Shown: in pieces, positions 44,479 to 52,844 of the stretch
How positions within the stretch are numbered: the stretch's first letter is position 1
Layout of the letters: the number at the start of each line of letters is the position of its first letter
Made by a program: the position numbers and the translations under genes
Source of the DNA: Acidimicrobiales bacterium
Lineage (GTDB): Bacteria > Actinomycetota > Acidimicrobiia > Acidimicrobiales > Aldehydirespiratoraceae
Length of the DNA stretch: 64,000 bases
NCBI GenBank assembly: GCA_041394245.1
Contig: JAWKIR010000004.1
Coordinates: forward strand, 372,001 to 436,000
Direction of reading: 5' to 3'
The notes under the pieces: generated by a model
Told to the model about the DNA's origin: nothing
Seen by the model: only the letters and a program-made list of their open reading frames with translations
Database searches by the model: none

Positions 44479-44554
44479 GGCAACGAAGGATACCGACCGG
44501 CCACGAACAGGACACCCTGGCCACCACGGAGCCGCATGCGCGTACGATGTGCGG

Positions 44555-45154
44555 GTGCTCCTCGCGGTCGTCTTGGTCATCGGTGCCTACGTCATCGGCA
44601 TGTTCCCCACTGCACACATCGTCGGACGCCGCATGGGGGTCAACCCGACCACCCAGGGCTCGGGAAACCCGGGCGCGAGCAACGTCTACCGCCTCGGCGG
44701 CAGGAAGGCCGGCGTGATCGTCGGCATGATCGACATGCTGAAGGGTGCGATTCCCGCGGCGATCGCCCTCCTCGTGGCCGGTATGCCCGAGGCGCACGCC
44801 GTCTGGGTTGCGGCGGTGGCCGGGCACGTGTGGCCGGTCACCCGTGGATCTCGCGGTGGGAAGGGTGTGGCCACCGCCGGCGGCGCCGGACTGGTCATCA
44901 ACCCCTTGATCGGTCTCGCCTGCGCCGGGGTGTTCCTCGTCCTGGTCAAGGTCGCACGAATCGCGGCGCTCGGTTCGTTGGGAATCGCGCTGTCGTATCC
45001 GGTCATCGCTGCGCTCGTCGGTCGTCCCGGCTACGAGGTGGCCGTGTCGGCCGGCGTGGCATCGATCCTCGTGATCCGGCACCAGTCGAACATCCGGAGG
45101 ATGCTCCGCCGAGACGAGAACCGGATCGACGAGTCGGGCACCGCGGCCGCGTAG
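44555..45154 (+). CDS. plsY: Glycerol-3-phosphate acyltransferase PlsY
   Basis: A 199-residue membrane acyltransferase that transfers an acyl group from acyl-phosphate to glycerol 3-phosphate, the first step of phospholipid synthesis. Motifs: GSGNPGASNVYRLGG, GHVWPVTRGSRGGKGVATAGG and a C-terminal RHQSNIRRML. About five helices. I choose GTG 44555 because TACGAT (44543-44548) ends six bases before it; GTG 44549 abuts the box. Divergent from fmdB. Confidence 0.93.
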   Translation: MLLAVVLVIGAYVIGMFPTAHIVGRRMGVNPTTQGSGNPGASNVYRLGGRKAGVIVGMIDMLKGAIPAAIALLVAGMPEAHAVWVAAVAGHVWPVTRGSRGGKGVATAGGAGLVINPLIGLACAGVFLVLVKVARIAALGSLGIALSYPVIAALVGRPGYEVAVSAGVASILVIRHQSNIRRMLRRDENRIDESGTAAA

Positions 45155-45281
45155 GCGCAGGCTCAATTCCGGGGCCCCGAGGCCGATGTGAAGTCGGTCC
45201 CCCGGTGGTGCTCGTGAGAGCCGACGTCGTAGCGTTGCATCGGGTGGGAAACCGGACGTCATCTCAGAACTGAGCAGTCAC

Positions 45282-46166
45282 ATGGGCAAGAGAGTTCGCA
45301 CCGCTGTCATCCCCGCCGCCGGCCTCGGCACGAGGTTCCTTCCTGCGACGAAGTCACAGCCGAAGGAGATGCTCACCGTGGTCGATCGGCCGGCCATCCA
45401 GTGGGTCGTCGAGGAGGCGGTGGCCGCCGGCATCGACGACGTGCTGATCATCACCAGCCCGACCAAGAAGGGGGTCGAGGACCACTTCGACCGCATGGCC
45501 GAACTCGAGAACCTCCTCGAGGCCAAGGGCAAGACCGAGATGCTCGCGAGCGTCCGGCGGATCACGGAGATGGCGACGTTCCACTTCACCCGTCAGGGCG
45601 CGCCGCTCGGCCTCGGCCACGCGGTCTCGATGGCGGCTCGCCACGTGCGGGACGAGCCGTTCGCCGTGCTGCTCCCCGACGAATTGCTCCCCGACGGTGG
45701 GGTCACCCTGCGTCGCATGATCGACGAGTGCGAGTCCTCCGGGTCCTCGGTCATCTCCCTGTTCGAGGTCGACGGACCGGACATCTCCAACTACGGCTGC
45801 GCCGGGTACTCGAGCCGCGACGGTGACGTGGTCGAGATCGACTCGATCGTCGAGAAGCCCGCCTTCGAGGATGCGCCGTCGAACCTCAAGGTGACGGGAC
45901 GCTACGTCTTCACGCCCGAGATCTTCGACCGGCTCGCCCGCACCGAGCCGGGCAAGGGTGGGGAGATCCAGCTGACCGACGCCATGGCCATGCTCATCGG
46001 CGACCCGGGTCTCCGCGGGCTCGTCATCAAGGACGCCGGCTACGACGCCGGTCAGAAGCTCGACTGGCTGCGGGCCAACATCGAGCTCTCCTTGAACGAT
46101 CCGGGCAGCGGCGCCCAGGTGGCCGAGATGCTGAAGGCGATCATGCGTGCACGCGGTCTCGTCTGA
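45282..46166 (+). CDS. galU: UTP-glucose-1-phosphate uridylyltransferase
   Basis: A 294-residue GalU that makes UDP-glucose for cell-envelope glycans. N-terminal nucleotidyltransferase motif AAGLGTRFLPATKSQPKEM, substrate motifs GLGHAVSMA, ISNYGCAGY, VEKPAFEDAPSN and the C-terminal GYDAGQKLDWLRANIE. Length is normal. The 127-base gap before it contains no gene; TAGCGT (45230-45235) is the best -10-like box. It heads the galU-moeA-moaA-moaC-GlpR-like series. Confidence 0.95.
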   Translation: MGKRVRTAVIPAAGLGTRFLPATKSQPKEMLTVVDRPAIQWVVEEAVAAGIDDVLIITSPTKKGVEDHFDRMAELENLLEAKGKTEMLASVRRITEMATFHFTRQGAPLGLGHAVSMAARHVRDEPFAVLLPDELLPDGGVTLRRMIDECESSGSSVISLFEVDGPDISNYGCAGYSSRDGDVVEIDSIVEKPAFEDAPSNLKVTGRYVFTPEIFDRLARTEPGKGGEIQLTDAMAMLIGDPGLRGLVIKDAGYDAGQKLDWLRANIELSLNDPGSGAQVAEMLKAIMRARGLV

Positions 46167-46261
46167 ACCGTGTCGTCTGACTCGTCTCGTCTGAGCCGTT
46201 TCGGCGGCACGATCGGGGCGGCCCGGTCGTAAGCCCGGGCCGGGTCTGGCACGCTGTCGCC

Positions 46262-47476
46262 ATGATCTCGCTCGACGAAGCCCGGTCCCACGTCCTCGAC
46301 CGTGTGGCGCCCGGCGTCCCCCGGTCGGTCCTGCTCGCCGATGCCGCGGGGTTGGTGCTCGCCGCCGACGTGACCGCCGCGGAGGCCGTCCCGCCCTTCG
46401 ACAACACGGCGATGGACGGGTTCGCCGTCGTCGCCCGCGACACCGATGCCGCGCCGGTGGTGCTCGACGTGGTCGGCACCGTCGCGGCGGGTTCGGCGGC
46501 GCACGAGCCGATGGGTCCGGGGCAGGCGATGCGGATCATGACCGGTGCGCCGATGCCCCCCGGGGCCGATGCCGTTGTGATGGTCGAGCGGACGAACTAC
46601 GACGAGGCGAACGGGCGAGTCGAAGTGGAGATCACGGTCCCACCCGGGAATCACGTTCGGGCCGCGGGTGAGGACGTGCGTCCGGGTGACCTGCTGTACC
46701 CGGCGGGTACGTGCTTGACCGCCGGCCACCTCGGGGTGTTGGCGAGCGTGGGCATCGGCGAGGTCGACGTCGTGCCCCGGCCCGTCGTCGGGGTGCTGTC
46801 GACGGGCGACGAACTCGTCGACGACGGCGGTCCGTTGCGGCCCGGGCAGATCCGCGATTCGAATCGCCGCACGCTGTTGACGCTGCTGCGCGAATCGGGC
46901 TTCGACGCCGTCGACCTCGGGCTGGTCCGAGACGACGAGGCCGCGATCGAGGCGGTGTTCCTCGACGGTGCTGCCCGCTGCGATGCCGTGCTGTCCTCGG
47001 GTGGCGTGTCGATGGGGGCGTTCGACTACGTGAAGGTCGTCCTCGACCGGATCGGCGACATGCGGTGGATGCAGATCGCCATCAAGCCGGCCAAGCCGTT
47101 CGCGTTCGGCCTCGTGGCCGACACCCCGATCTTCGGACTTCCGGGAAACCCGGTGTCGTCGATGGTCAGCTTCGAGCTCTTCGCCCGACCGGCGTTGCGG
47201 CGAATGGCCGGTCAGTCGGTCCTGCACCGTCCGACCCGCCGGGCGATCAGCGTCGACCCGTTGGGACGCCACGACGACGGCAAGACGCACTTCCTGCGGG
47301 TCGACGGCGGACCCGACGAAACGGGCCGTTGGCACGTGCACAAGCTCGGTGGCCAGGGGTCGCACCAGCTCACCGCGATGGCCGGTGCCACCGCCCTCGC
47401 GGTCGTGCCCGACGGGATCGACGTCGGGGCCGGCGATGAGGTCGAGATCATCCCGCTCGGTACTCTGGACACATGA
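46262..47476 (+). CDS. moeA: Molybdopterin molybdotransferase MoeA / gephyrin-like Glp
   Basis: 404 residues, full MoeA length with four domains: N-terminal LLADAAGLVLAADVTA and PPFDNTAMDGFAV, PGADAVVMVERT, the MPT-binding domain VLSTGDELVDDGGPLRPGQI and SSGGVSMGAFDYVK, and FGLPGNPVSSMVSFELF. It inserts molybdate into molybdopterin. In Corynebacterium and Mycobacterium the homologue downstream of galU is Glp, which binds FtsZ and the membrane receptor GlpR. The same context here makes that second role plausible. Its stop overlaps the moaA start. Confidence 0.94.
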   Translation: MISLDEARSHVLDRVAPGVPRSVLLADAAGLVLAADVTAAEAVPPFDNTAMDGFAVVARDTDAAPVVLDVVGTVAAGSAAHEPMGPGQAMRIMTGAPMPPGADAVVMVERTNYDEANGRVEVEITVPPGNHVRAAGEDVRPGDLLYPAGTCLTAGHLGVLASVGIGEVDVVPRPVVGVLSTGDELVDDGGPLRPGQIRDSNRRTLLTLLRESGFDAVDLGLVRDDEAAIEAVFLDGAARCDAVLSSGGVSMGAFDYVKVVLDRIGDMRWMQIAIKPAKPFAFGLVADTPIFGLPGNPVSSMVSFELFARPALRRMAGQSVLHRPTRRAISVDPLGRHDDGKTHFLRVDGGPDETGRWHVHKLGGQGSHQLTAMAGATALAVVPDGIDVGAGDEVEIIPLGTLDT

Positions 47477-48456
47477 CGACGCAGCTGATCGACGGGTTCG
47501 GCCGGGTCCACCGCGACCTGCGCATCTCCGTCACCGATCGCTGCAACTTCCGGTGCGCCTACTGCATGCCCGAGGAGGGGATGGAGTGGCAGCGTCGTGA
47601 AGACCTCCTGACCTTCGAGGAGATCGAGCGGGTGGCCCGCATCATGGTCGAGCGCTACGGCGTCGACGGGATCCGCCTCACCGGCGGCGAACCCACGGTG
47701 CGGGCCAAGCTGCCGGTTCTCGTCGAGAAGCTCGCCGCCCTCGGGGTCGATCTGGCGATGACCACCAACGGCGTCAGCATGCCGCTCCTCGCCCGCGAGC
47801 TGAAGACGGCCGGGTTGGGCCGCGTCAACATCTCTCTCGACTCGCTGCGGGCCGATCGGTTCGAGGAGCTGACCCGCCGCGACGAACTCGATCGGGTGCT
47901 CGAGGGCATCGAGGCGGCCCAGGACGCCGGGTTCGATCCGGTCAAGGTCAATGTCGTCGTGATGAAGGGCATCAACGACGATGAGGTGCTCGACTTCGCC
48001 CGCTTCGGTCGAGACCGCGGCGTGATCGTGCGCTTCATCGAGTTCATGCCGCTCGACGCCGACGAGGTCTGGAACATCGACCGTGTCCTGACACAGGACG
48101 AGATCCTGGCCACCCTGCGCACCGAGTTCGACCTCGAGCCGATCGAACGCACATCGGCCCCCGCCACGCGGTGGCGCCATGTCGACGGTGGGGGAGAGAT
48201 CGGCGTGGTGGCGAGCGTGAGCCAGTCGTTCTGCGACAGCTGCGATCGCGTGCGCATCACCGCCGACGGCCAGTTCCGCAACTGCCTCTTCGCCACCGAC
48301 GAAACCGATGTGCGCAGCCTCTTGCGAGACGGCTCGTCCGACGACGTCGTTGCCGACGCGCTGGCGCGGTCGGTCGCGTCCAAGTGGGCCGGGCACCGGA
48401 TCAACCAGGTCCACTTCATCCGTCCCCGACGATCGATGTCGGAGATCGGCGGCTGA
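47473..48456 (+). CDS. moaA: GTP 3',8-cyclase MoaA
   Basis: Radical SAM enzyme of the first molybdopterin step, 327 residues. N-terminal SAM cluster motif CNFRCAYC (C24, C28, C31) and GGEP-type motif LTGGEPTVRAKL. The C-terminal second 4Fe-4S site is in SFCDSCDRVRITADGQFRNCLF (Cys pattern complete). The C-terminus ends in Gly-Gly, which is essential in studied MoaA. ATG overlaps moeA by four bases. Works with MoaC. Confidence 0.95.
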   Translation: MTTQLIDGFGRVHRDLRISVTDRCNFRCAYCMPEEGMEWQRREDLLTFEEIERVARIMVERYGVDGIRLTGGEPTVRAKLPVLVEKLAALGVDLAMTTNGVSMPLLARELKTAGLGRVNISLDSLRADRFEELTRRDELDRVLEGIEAAQDAGFDPVKVNVVVMKGINDDEVLDFARFGRDRGVIVRFIEFMPLDADEVWNIDRVLTQDEILATLRTEFDLEPIERTSAPATRWRHVDGGGEIGVVASVSQSFCDSCDRVRITADGQFRNCLFATDETDVRSLLRDGSSDDVVADALARSVASKWAGHRINQVHFIRPRRSMSEIGG

Positions 48457-48523
48457 CGGGAACCCTGAGTTCCGGCGGGCGCCGGAACTCCCTGCGCAGG
48501 AGATGGGGCAATAGACTCCCGGG

Positions 48524-49015
48524 ATGTCCGACAGCAGCGATCACGGCTTCACGCACCTCGACCCGCTGGGTCGCGCTCGGATGGTCGACGTGACCCCGAA
48601 GGAGCCGACCCACCGGAGAGCGATCGCTCGCGGCCGCGTGACGATGACCCCCGAGACCGCGTCTGCGGTCGCCCAGGGTGCGATCAAGAAGGGCGATGTC
48701 CTCGCCGTGGCTCGGGTCGCCGGCATCCAGGCGGCCAAACGAACCTCAGACCTCGTGCCGTTGTGTCACCCCCTTCTGGTGGGTGCGGTCAACGTCAATT
48801 TCGAGATCCTCGACGAGAGCATCGAGATCGAGGCGTCGGTCGAGACCGTCGACCGGACCGGCGTCGAGATGGAAGCGCTCACCGCCTGCAGCGTCGCCGC
48901 GCTGACCGTCTACGACATGTGCAAGTCGAAGGACCGCAGCATGGTCATCGGAGAGATCGCCCTGTGGGAGAAGACCGGCGGTCGCAGCGGTCACTACAAA
49001 CGCGCCGTCGACTGA
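48524..49015 (+). CDS. moaC: Cyclic pyranopterin monophosphate synthase MoaC
   Basis: A 163-residue MoaC that converts the MoaA product to cyclic pyranopterin monophosphate. Motifs: RMVDVTPKEPTHRRAIARG, KRTSDLVPLCHPLLVG (catalytic Lys/His region), GVEMEALTACSVAALTVYDM and the C-terminal KTGGRSGHYKR. Normal length. The ATG follows TAGACT (48512-48517) by six bases, so it probably has its own leaderless promoter in addition to any read-through from moaA. Confidence 0.95.
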   Translation: MSDSSDHGFTHLDPLGRARMVDVTPKEPTHRRAIARGRVTMTPETASAVAQGAIKKGDVLAVARVAGIQAAKRTSDLVPLCHPLLVGAVNVNFEILDESIEIEASVETVDRTGVEMEALTACSVAALTVYDMCKSKDRSMVIGEIALWEKTGGRSGHYKRAVD

Positions 49016-49056
49016 AACGGTCGAGCGGCTCGGATGTGACGTTCGTCGCCCGGTGA

Positions 49057-49118
49057 TTGTCTTCGCGTTGCGTTCGTAGTAGAACCGTAACGTGGAGTAC
49101 GGGCCCCTACCGGGGTCC
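49057..49118 (+). promoter_or_regulatory. Candidate promoter and leader hairpin before the GlpR-like gene
   Basis: TTGTCT (49057-49062), 17 bases, TAGAAC (49080-49085) fits a housekeeping promoter. Downstream, GGGCCCC-N4-GGGGTCC (49101-49118) forms a 7-pair hairpin (one G-T), either a leader structure or a terminator for moaC transcripts. The gene RBS (GGAGGAG) follows later. Confidence 0.35.
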
Positions 49119-49165
49119 TCATTCCGGTGCACCGCCGCACCGCACCCTGGAGGAGACCTCATCCG

Positions 49166-49621
49166 ATGAAGGAGTCAATCGTTCTCCTGATTCTCGGCGC
49201 CTGTTGGGCCGGCTATCTCGGCTGGTACTGGCGTGAGAACAAGAAGACGTCTCATCACCGCTCCGACGGCATCCGTGCCTTCTCGAGCGGTCTCGGTTCG
49301 CTGGGCGGTTCCGCGGCTCGCGCCTCGGCCTTCAGCCCGTCGGTGCCCACACTGGCGCCACGAACTGCGCACGAGGCGGCTCGTCGCCGTCGTGAGGTGC
49401 TGGTCGCGCTCGTCGTCGCCGCAGTCCTCACCTTCTTCGCCGCGGTCGCCATCGGTGGCGTCGCGGTGTTGGTGCACGTGGTCGTCGACCTTGCCCTCGC
49501 CGCCTACGGCTATGCCGTGGTCCAGCGCCGCAACGACGAGGCGGAGCGCGACATGAAGGTCCACATGCTCTACCCCGAGCCTGCGGCGGCCCCTCGGCCG
49601 CGACACGTCGTCAACGGCTGA
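49166..49621 (+). CDS. Membrane protein resembling the gephyrin-like protein receptor GlpR
   Basis: 151 residues. An N-terminal transmembrane helix (VLLILGACWAGYLGWYW) is followed by basic residues, a Ser/Ala-rich linker (about 28-75), then two adjacent helices (REVLVALVVAAVLTFFAAVA and VLVHVVVDLALAAYGYAVV) and a short basic tail. The layout and the HVVVD...AYGY motif recall the actinobacterial membrane proteins encoded downstream of glp, such as the Corynebacterium GlpR, but this one is much shorter. Start supported by GGAGGAG eight bases upstream. The assignment rests on context plus layout. Confidence 0.5.
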   Translation: MKESIVLLILGACWAGYLGWYWRENKKTSHHRSDGIRAFSSGLGSLGGSAARASAFSPSVPTLAPRTAHEAARRRREVLVALVVAAVLTFFAAVAIGGVAVLVHVVVDLALAAYGYAVVQRRNDEAERDMKVHMLYPEPAAAPRPRHVVNG

Positions 49622-49661
49622 GTCGAATCGCCGTACGAGCCGCTACCATGGCGGCTCCCAC

Positions 49662-49734
49662 GGGGGTGTAGCTCAGTTGGTAGAGCGCCTCGGTCGCATC
49701 GAGGAGGCCAGGGGTTCAACTCCCCTCACCTCCA
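49662..49734 (+). tRNA. tRNA-Ala (CGC)
   Basis: A 73-base cloverleaf. Acceptor GGGGGTG pairs with CACCTCC, including the G3-U70 pair that marks alanine tRNAs. D arm GCTC/GAGC, anticodon stem CCTCG/CGAGG with loop GTCGCAT (anticodon CGC), T arm AGGGG/CCCCT with TTCAACT. Discriminator A; CCA is not encoded. Confidence 0.95.
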
Positions 49735-49844
49735 CCCCGTGAAGTCTCAGGCCAAGGGTCCGCCCGGCCTGAGACTTTCCCGTTTTGGGTGCGCCGTCAT
49801 CAGCCCGTCGGGACTTCGCCCGTCACTACGGCAGACTGAGCGGG

Positions 49845-50396
49845 ATGCGGGTGCTGCTGATCGACGGCTTCGAAGGCGACGATCCGATCGTGGCTGCTGC
49901 CGTCGACACACTCGGCGATGCCGGGCACCAGGTGCGGACGCTCGATCTCGCTCGCATCGGTTTCGCGGTCGCGATGTCGACGGCCGAGCGGCGGGCATAC
50001 GACGAAGAGGGCGCGAACCTGCTGTCGCCGGAGACCCGCGACGCCGCCGAGCTTCTCCGCTGGGCCGAGGCTCTCTTGTTCTGTTGCCCCACCGTCGCCC
50101 ATTCGGTGCCGGCCAGGGTCAAGGGGTTCCTCGACCGGGTCCTGGTTCCCGGTGTCGCCTTCACGTTCGACGAGAAGGGCGAGTTCGTGCCCACGTTGCG
50201 TCACATCCAACGGCTGGGGCTCATCACGCGAGTACCCCACGGTCGTCTGACCACGGCCCGGTCCCGCGACGGCGCCCGCCGATCGATTCTGTGGACCGTG
50301 CGACTCAACTGCGCCCGGACGTGTCGACGGACCTACGTGCGCCTCGCACCGGCCGACGATGTCGGATCGATCATCTCGAGCCTCCGACGATGGTGA
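49845..50396 (+). CDS. Flavodoxin-fold NAD(P)H oxidoreductase-like protein
   Basis: 183 residues with the flavodoxin_2 layout: first strand MRVLLIDGFE, a phosphate-loop-like turn, FCCPTVAHSVPARVKGFLDR (the region where relatives have PxWWxxxPAxLKGWxDR) and VLVPGVAFTFDEKG. The WWG aromatic motif is replaced and the C-terminal third is unusually basic (RTCRRTYVRLAPADD), so FMN binding is uncertain. Convergent with the next gene, the two overlapping by 26 bases at their 3' ends. Location after the tRNA. Confidence 0.65.
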   Translation: MRVLLIDGFEGDDPIVAAAVDTLGDAGHQVRTLDLARIGFAVAMSTAERRAYDEEGANLLSPETRDAAELLRWAEALLFCCPTVAHSVPARVKGFLDRVLVPGVAFTFDEKGEFVPTLRHIQRLGLITRVPHGRLTTARSRDGARRSILWTVRLNCARTCRRTYVRLAPADDVGSIISSLRRW

Positions 50397-50898
50397 GCCG
50401 GACCTCGCGCCGCACCCGGTCGAGGAACGCCCGCAGCTCGGCGTCGCTGGAGCGCTCGATCCCGTAGAAGGCGACCCAGTCCGTGGTCACGTCGGGGTGG
50501 CACAGTCGAGCCAGCACCCGGGTCACGAGGTGGCGTCCCGGCTCGCCCTGGAGACGGTTCACCAGCTTCGACGAGCCGTGGGTGGTGACGGCGGCGAGGT
50601 GGGTGACGTCGGCGAGCGGGGAGCGGGTCGACGCGACATCATCGTCGATCCAGGGCGCCAGCGTGCGCTGTATCCAGTCCAGCAGCACCGCCGGCTGCCC
50701 GCCCCACCAGGTGGGGTAGACGAGATGGAGGGCGGTGGTCCCGATCAGGTCGGCGGCCGTCGGACCGGGCTCGCGGCCGTCGCCCAGACGGGTCACGACG
50801 GGCTCGACGCCGCCGTCGCGGACGCCGGCGACCACGGCGTCGAGCAACACCCCGCTGAAGCTCTCGGGCACCGGGTGGGCCTGGATCACGCGGATCAT
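50371..50898 (-). CDS. NAD(P)H dehydrogenase (quinone)-like flavoprotein
   Basis: 175 residues, flavodoxin_2 family with a better-preserved core: MIRVIQAHPVPESFSGVLLD (HP..SF loop that binds FMN phosphate), LVYPTWWGGQPAVLLDWIQR (the aromatic flavin motif), VTTHGSSKLVN. Short for the family. Likely a two-electron reductase of quinones or similar compounds. Its 3' end overlaps that of the related gene on the other strand. Confidence 0.8.
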   Translation of the reverse strand: MIRVIQAHPVPESFSGVLLDAVVAGVRDGGVEPVVTRLGDGREPGPTAADLIGTTALHLVYPTWWGGQPAVLLDWIQRTLAPWIDDDVASTRSPLADVTHLAAVTTHGSSKLVNRLQGEPGRHLVTRVLARLCHPDVTTDWVAFYGIERSSDAELRAFLDRVRREVRLTIVGGSR

Positions 50899-51012
50899 CG
50901 CGACTGCGGCCCGGGGTCGAAGCGGAACACTCCGGTGGTCATCAGGCCTCCTCGCGAATCCCCGGGTCGGGTCACGCTACCTTGCGTGGTCATGCCGGTC
51001 CCCGGACGCGAA

Positions 51013-51038
51013 GGATCCCGGCCGCAGGGCCGGGATCC
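51013..51038 (-). terminator. Strong hairpin downstream of the substrate-binding protein gene
   Basis: GGATCCCGGCC-GCAG-GGCCGGGATCC is a perfect 11-bp stem with a four-base loop, 26-51 bases beyond the minus-strand stop at 51064. It has no clear U-run, as is common in high-GC actinobacteria. Confidence 0.7.
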
Positions 51039-51063
51039 CTCAGTCAGCTCGATTCGGCGTGGC

Positions 51064-52671
51064 TCAGCGCGGAGCCGGCCGGAAGTCGCCGCGACCGGTG
51101 ATGCAGATCGGCTCGCCGTCGTCTCGCTGGAACGGCAGCGGCAGGTCGCACGGGAACGCGTAGTCGAGCGTCTGAATGGCGTCGGCCGACTGGGTCTTGC
51201 CCGGCACGATCGACGCCGGCGTGAGGCCGTTGTTGTCGATCGGGCCCAGGCTTGCCAACGACGCCTGGATGTCGGCGATCGTCGGGTTGTCGCCGGCGTG
51301 GTAGATCGCACGGGCCATGACCTTCACGATGCTGCACACGCTGCCCACCATGCCGTAGGCCACGTCCTCGGCGTCGTCGAACTTGTGCGACGCCCCGCTC
51401 GGGCTGTTCTCCGCGTAGACGCGGTTGCACTCCTCGGCGAACGGGTTGGGCTGGAAGTCGTCCCGCCGGAAGTCGCCGGTGGTGCGGAAGTCGACGATGA
51501 TCGCGCCGTTGTAGAGCGCCCCGGCATCGGGGTTGTTGGCGATCTGGCTCGATGTCAGCTCGCCCGCCTGGCTGTTGAAGTCGGAGGCGTAGAACTGGAC
51601 GTCGCCGGGCTGGAAACCTCGGGTGACCATCTCGTTGATGTAGCCGGGCGCCGAAACGATGTTGAGGACGTTGAAGAAGACGTCGACCTCACCGTCGATC
51701 ATGTTCTGGACCGACTCCGGGACGCCGCCGGTACACACCGTGCTCCCGCCGCAGTCGAGCTGGTCGAAGACCACATCGAAGCCGGCGTCGAGGAGCGGCT
51801 GGACGAGCCCTGCTTCGACGGCCTCGTACTGACCCGGGGTGCTCGGGGCGGCCACGCCGGGCTTCTTGCCCTCGAGCGCACCGCTGTCGAGAAGGTCGGT
51901 GACGAGGAATCGCAGGCTCTCCTCGAGGGTCGGCGACAGGGAGATCAGCCGGTCTTCACCGCGGGCCATGAACTCCTCGGTCTGGCCCTGGGTCGAGATG
52001 AACGCGGTGTTCTGCTCTTCGACGATGCAGAGGTTGGCGCCGCCCTGGAACCCCGTGCTGTTCATGATGATCGTCGAGTCGAAGTCCTCGGTCAGCGCGA
52101 GGCAGGCCCGGTTCCGGCTGGCCTCGACGTCGGCGCCGAGCAGGTCGGCCTCGGCGTATCCGAGATTGATCTGGCGACCCCGGATGCCGCCACATTCGGT
52201 GTTGATGTAGTCGACGAAGACCTCGAACATTTCCTTCGTGTCGCCGACCGGGATACCGAAGCCGATCTCGACGGCGTCCTCGAGACGGCTGCGGAGATGG
52301 CCGACGTTGATCTGGTCGGCAGTGATGCCGGGGTCGGTGTCGACCCGGTCGGCTGCAGCATCGTGGGCGACGCACACGGAGCCCATCTGGGCGAAGGGGT
52401 CGTCGCCGCGGTCGAAGGTCTGCTGGAATTCGGCGAAGATGCCACCGCGGGGATCCTCGTAGATGTTGGCCTCCCCGTCGCTCGGCGTGCTGTCGTCGGG
52501 TGTGCTGTCGGGGGTGCTGTCGTCGGGGGTGCTGTCAGGGGTGCTGTCGTCCGGCGTCGAATCGCTGGTGTCGACGTCGTCGCTCTCGGAGCTGGTCTCG
52601 CCGCCGCAGGCGGCGGCGAGGAAGGTGAACGACAGCAATACCGCGAGCCATCGAAGCGATCGGTGTTTCAT
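51064..52671 (-). CDS. Branched-chain-amino-acid-type ABC substrate-binding lipoprotein
   Basis: 535 residues. Lipoprotein signal SFTFLAAACGG, then an acidic Ser/Thr/Pro/Asp repeat linker (about residues 25-50), and a periplasmic-binding-protein type I domain of the LivK/hydrophobic amino acid family (VFVDYINTECGGIRGRQINL, STGFQGGANLCIVEEQNTAF, GYINEMVTRGFQPGDVQFYA, YGMVGSVCSIVKVMARAI). It is larger than LivK and Cys-rich (possible disulfides). Divergent from the fused transporter genes it most likely serves. The substrate is not necessarily an amino acid. ATG with GGAGG upstream. Confidence 0.9.
   Translation of the reverse strand: MKHRSLRWLAVLLSFTFLAAACGGETSSESDDVDTSDSTPDDSTPDSTPDDSTPDSTPDDSTPSDGEANIYEDPRGGIFAEFQQTFDRGDDPFAQMGSVCVAHDAAADRVDTDPGITADQINVGHLRSRLEDAVEIGFGIPVGDTKEMFEVFVDYINTECGGIRGRQINLGYAEADLLGADVEASRNRACLALTEDFDSTIIMNSTGFQGGANLCIVEEQNTAFISTQGQTEEFMARGEDRLISLSPTLEESLRFLVTDLLDSGALEGKKPGVAAPSTPGQYEAVEAGLVQPLLDAGFDVVFDQLDCGGSTVCTGGVPESVQNMIDGEVDVFFNVLNIVSAPGYINEMVTRGFQPGDVQFYASDFNSQAGELTSSQIANNPDAGALYNGAIIVDFRTTGDFRRDDFQPNPFAEECNRVYAENSPSGASHKFDDAEDVAYGMVGSVCSIVKVMARAIYHAGDNPTIADIQASLASLGPIDNNGLTPASIVPGKTQSADAIQTLDYAFPCDLPLPFQRDDGEPICITGRGDFRPAPR
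52487..52558 (-). repeat. Low-complexity tandem repeat in the binding-protein linker
   Basis: A 27-base unit encoding DDSTPDSTP is repeated about two and a half times. It forms the flexible linker between the lipid anchor and the binding domain. It is coding DNA, not a CRISPR or intergenic repeat; length variation between strains is likely. Confidence 0.7.
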
Positions 52672-52689
52672 GAGGATCCTCCAGGGTCC

Positions 52690-52709
52690 GGCCGTTCCCC
52701 TGAACGGCC
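52690..52709 (-). promoter_or_regulatory. Leader stem-loop before the binding-protein gene
   Basis: GGCCGTTC-N4-GAACGGCC, a perfect 8-bp stem, lies just upstream of the RBS and ATG of the binding-protein gene on the minus strand. A GTGAC-N4-GTCAC dyad at 52736-52749 in the same divergent gap may be an operator. One of them probably controls the divergent transport genes. Confidence 0.4.
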
Positions 52710-52844
52710 CGGGCAAGTTTCGTGCCCGCACCACAGTGACACAAGTCACCGGGCGACACCGCATGCGCGCAGTCGGCCCGTCTGGCGTTGGTCCGGGCCA
52801 CCGACCAGACTGTCGCACTCACGACGGCAGACTCCGGGGGACGC

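Noticed and set aside
44471..44554. Upstream extension of PlsY
   Set aside because: The added residues are not membrane-like and a -10 box (TACGAT) would fall inside; GTG 44555 gives a normal PlsY N-terminus.
52487..52558. Possible CRISPR-like or intergenic tandem repeat
   Set aside because: The repeat is in frame and encodes the Ser/Thr/Pro/Asp linker of a lipoprotein; there are no unique spacers and no cas genes.
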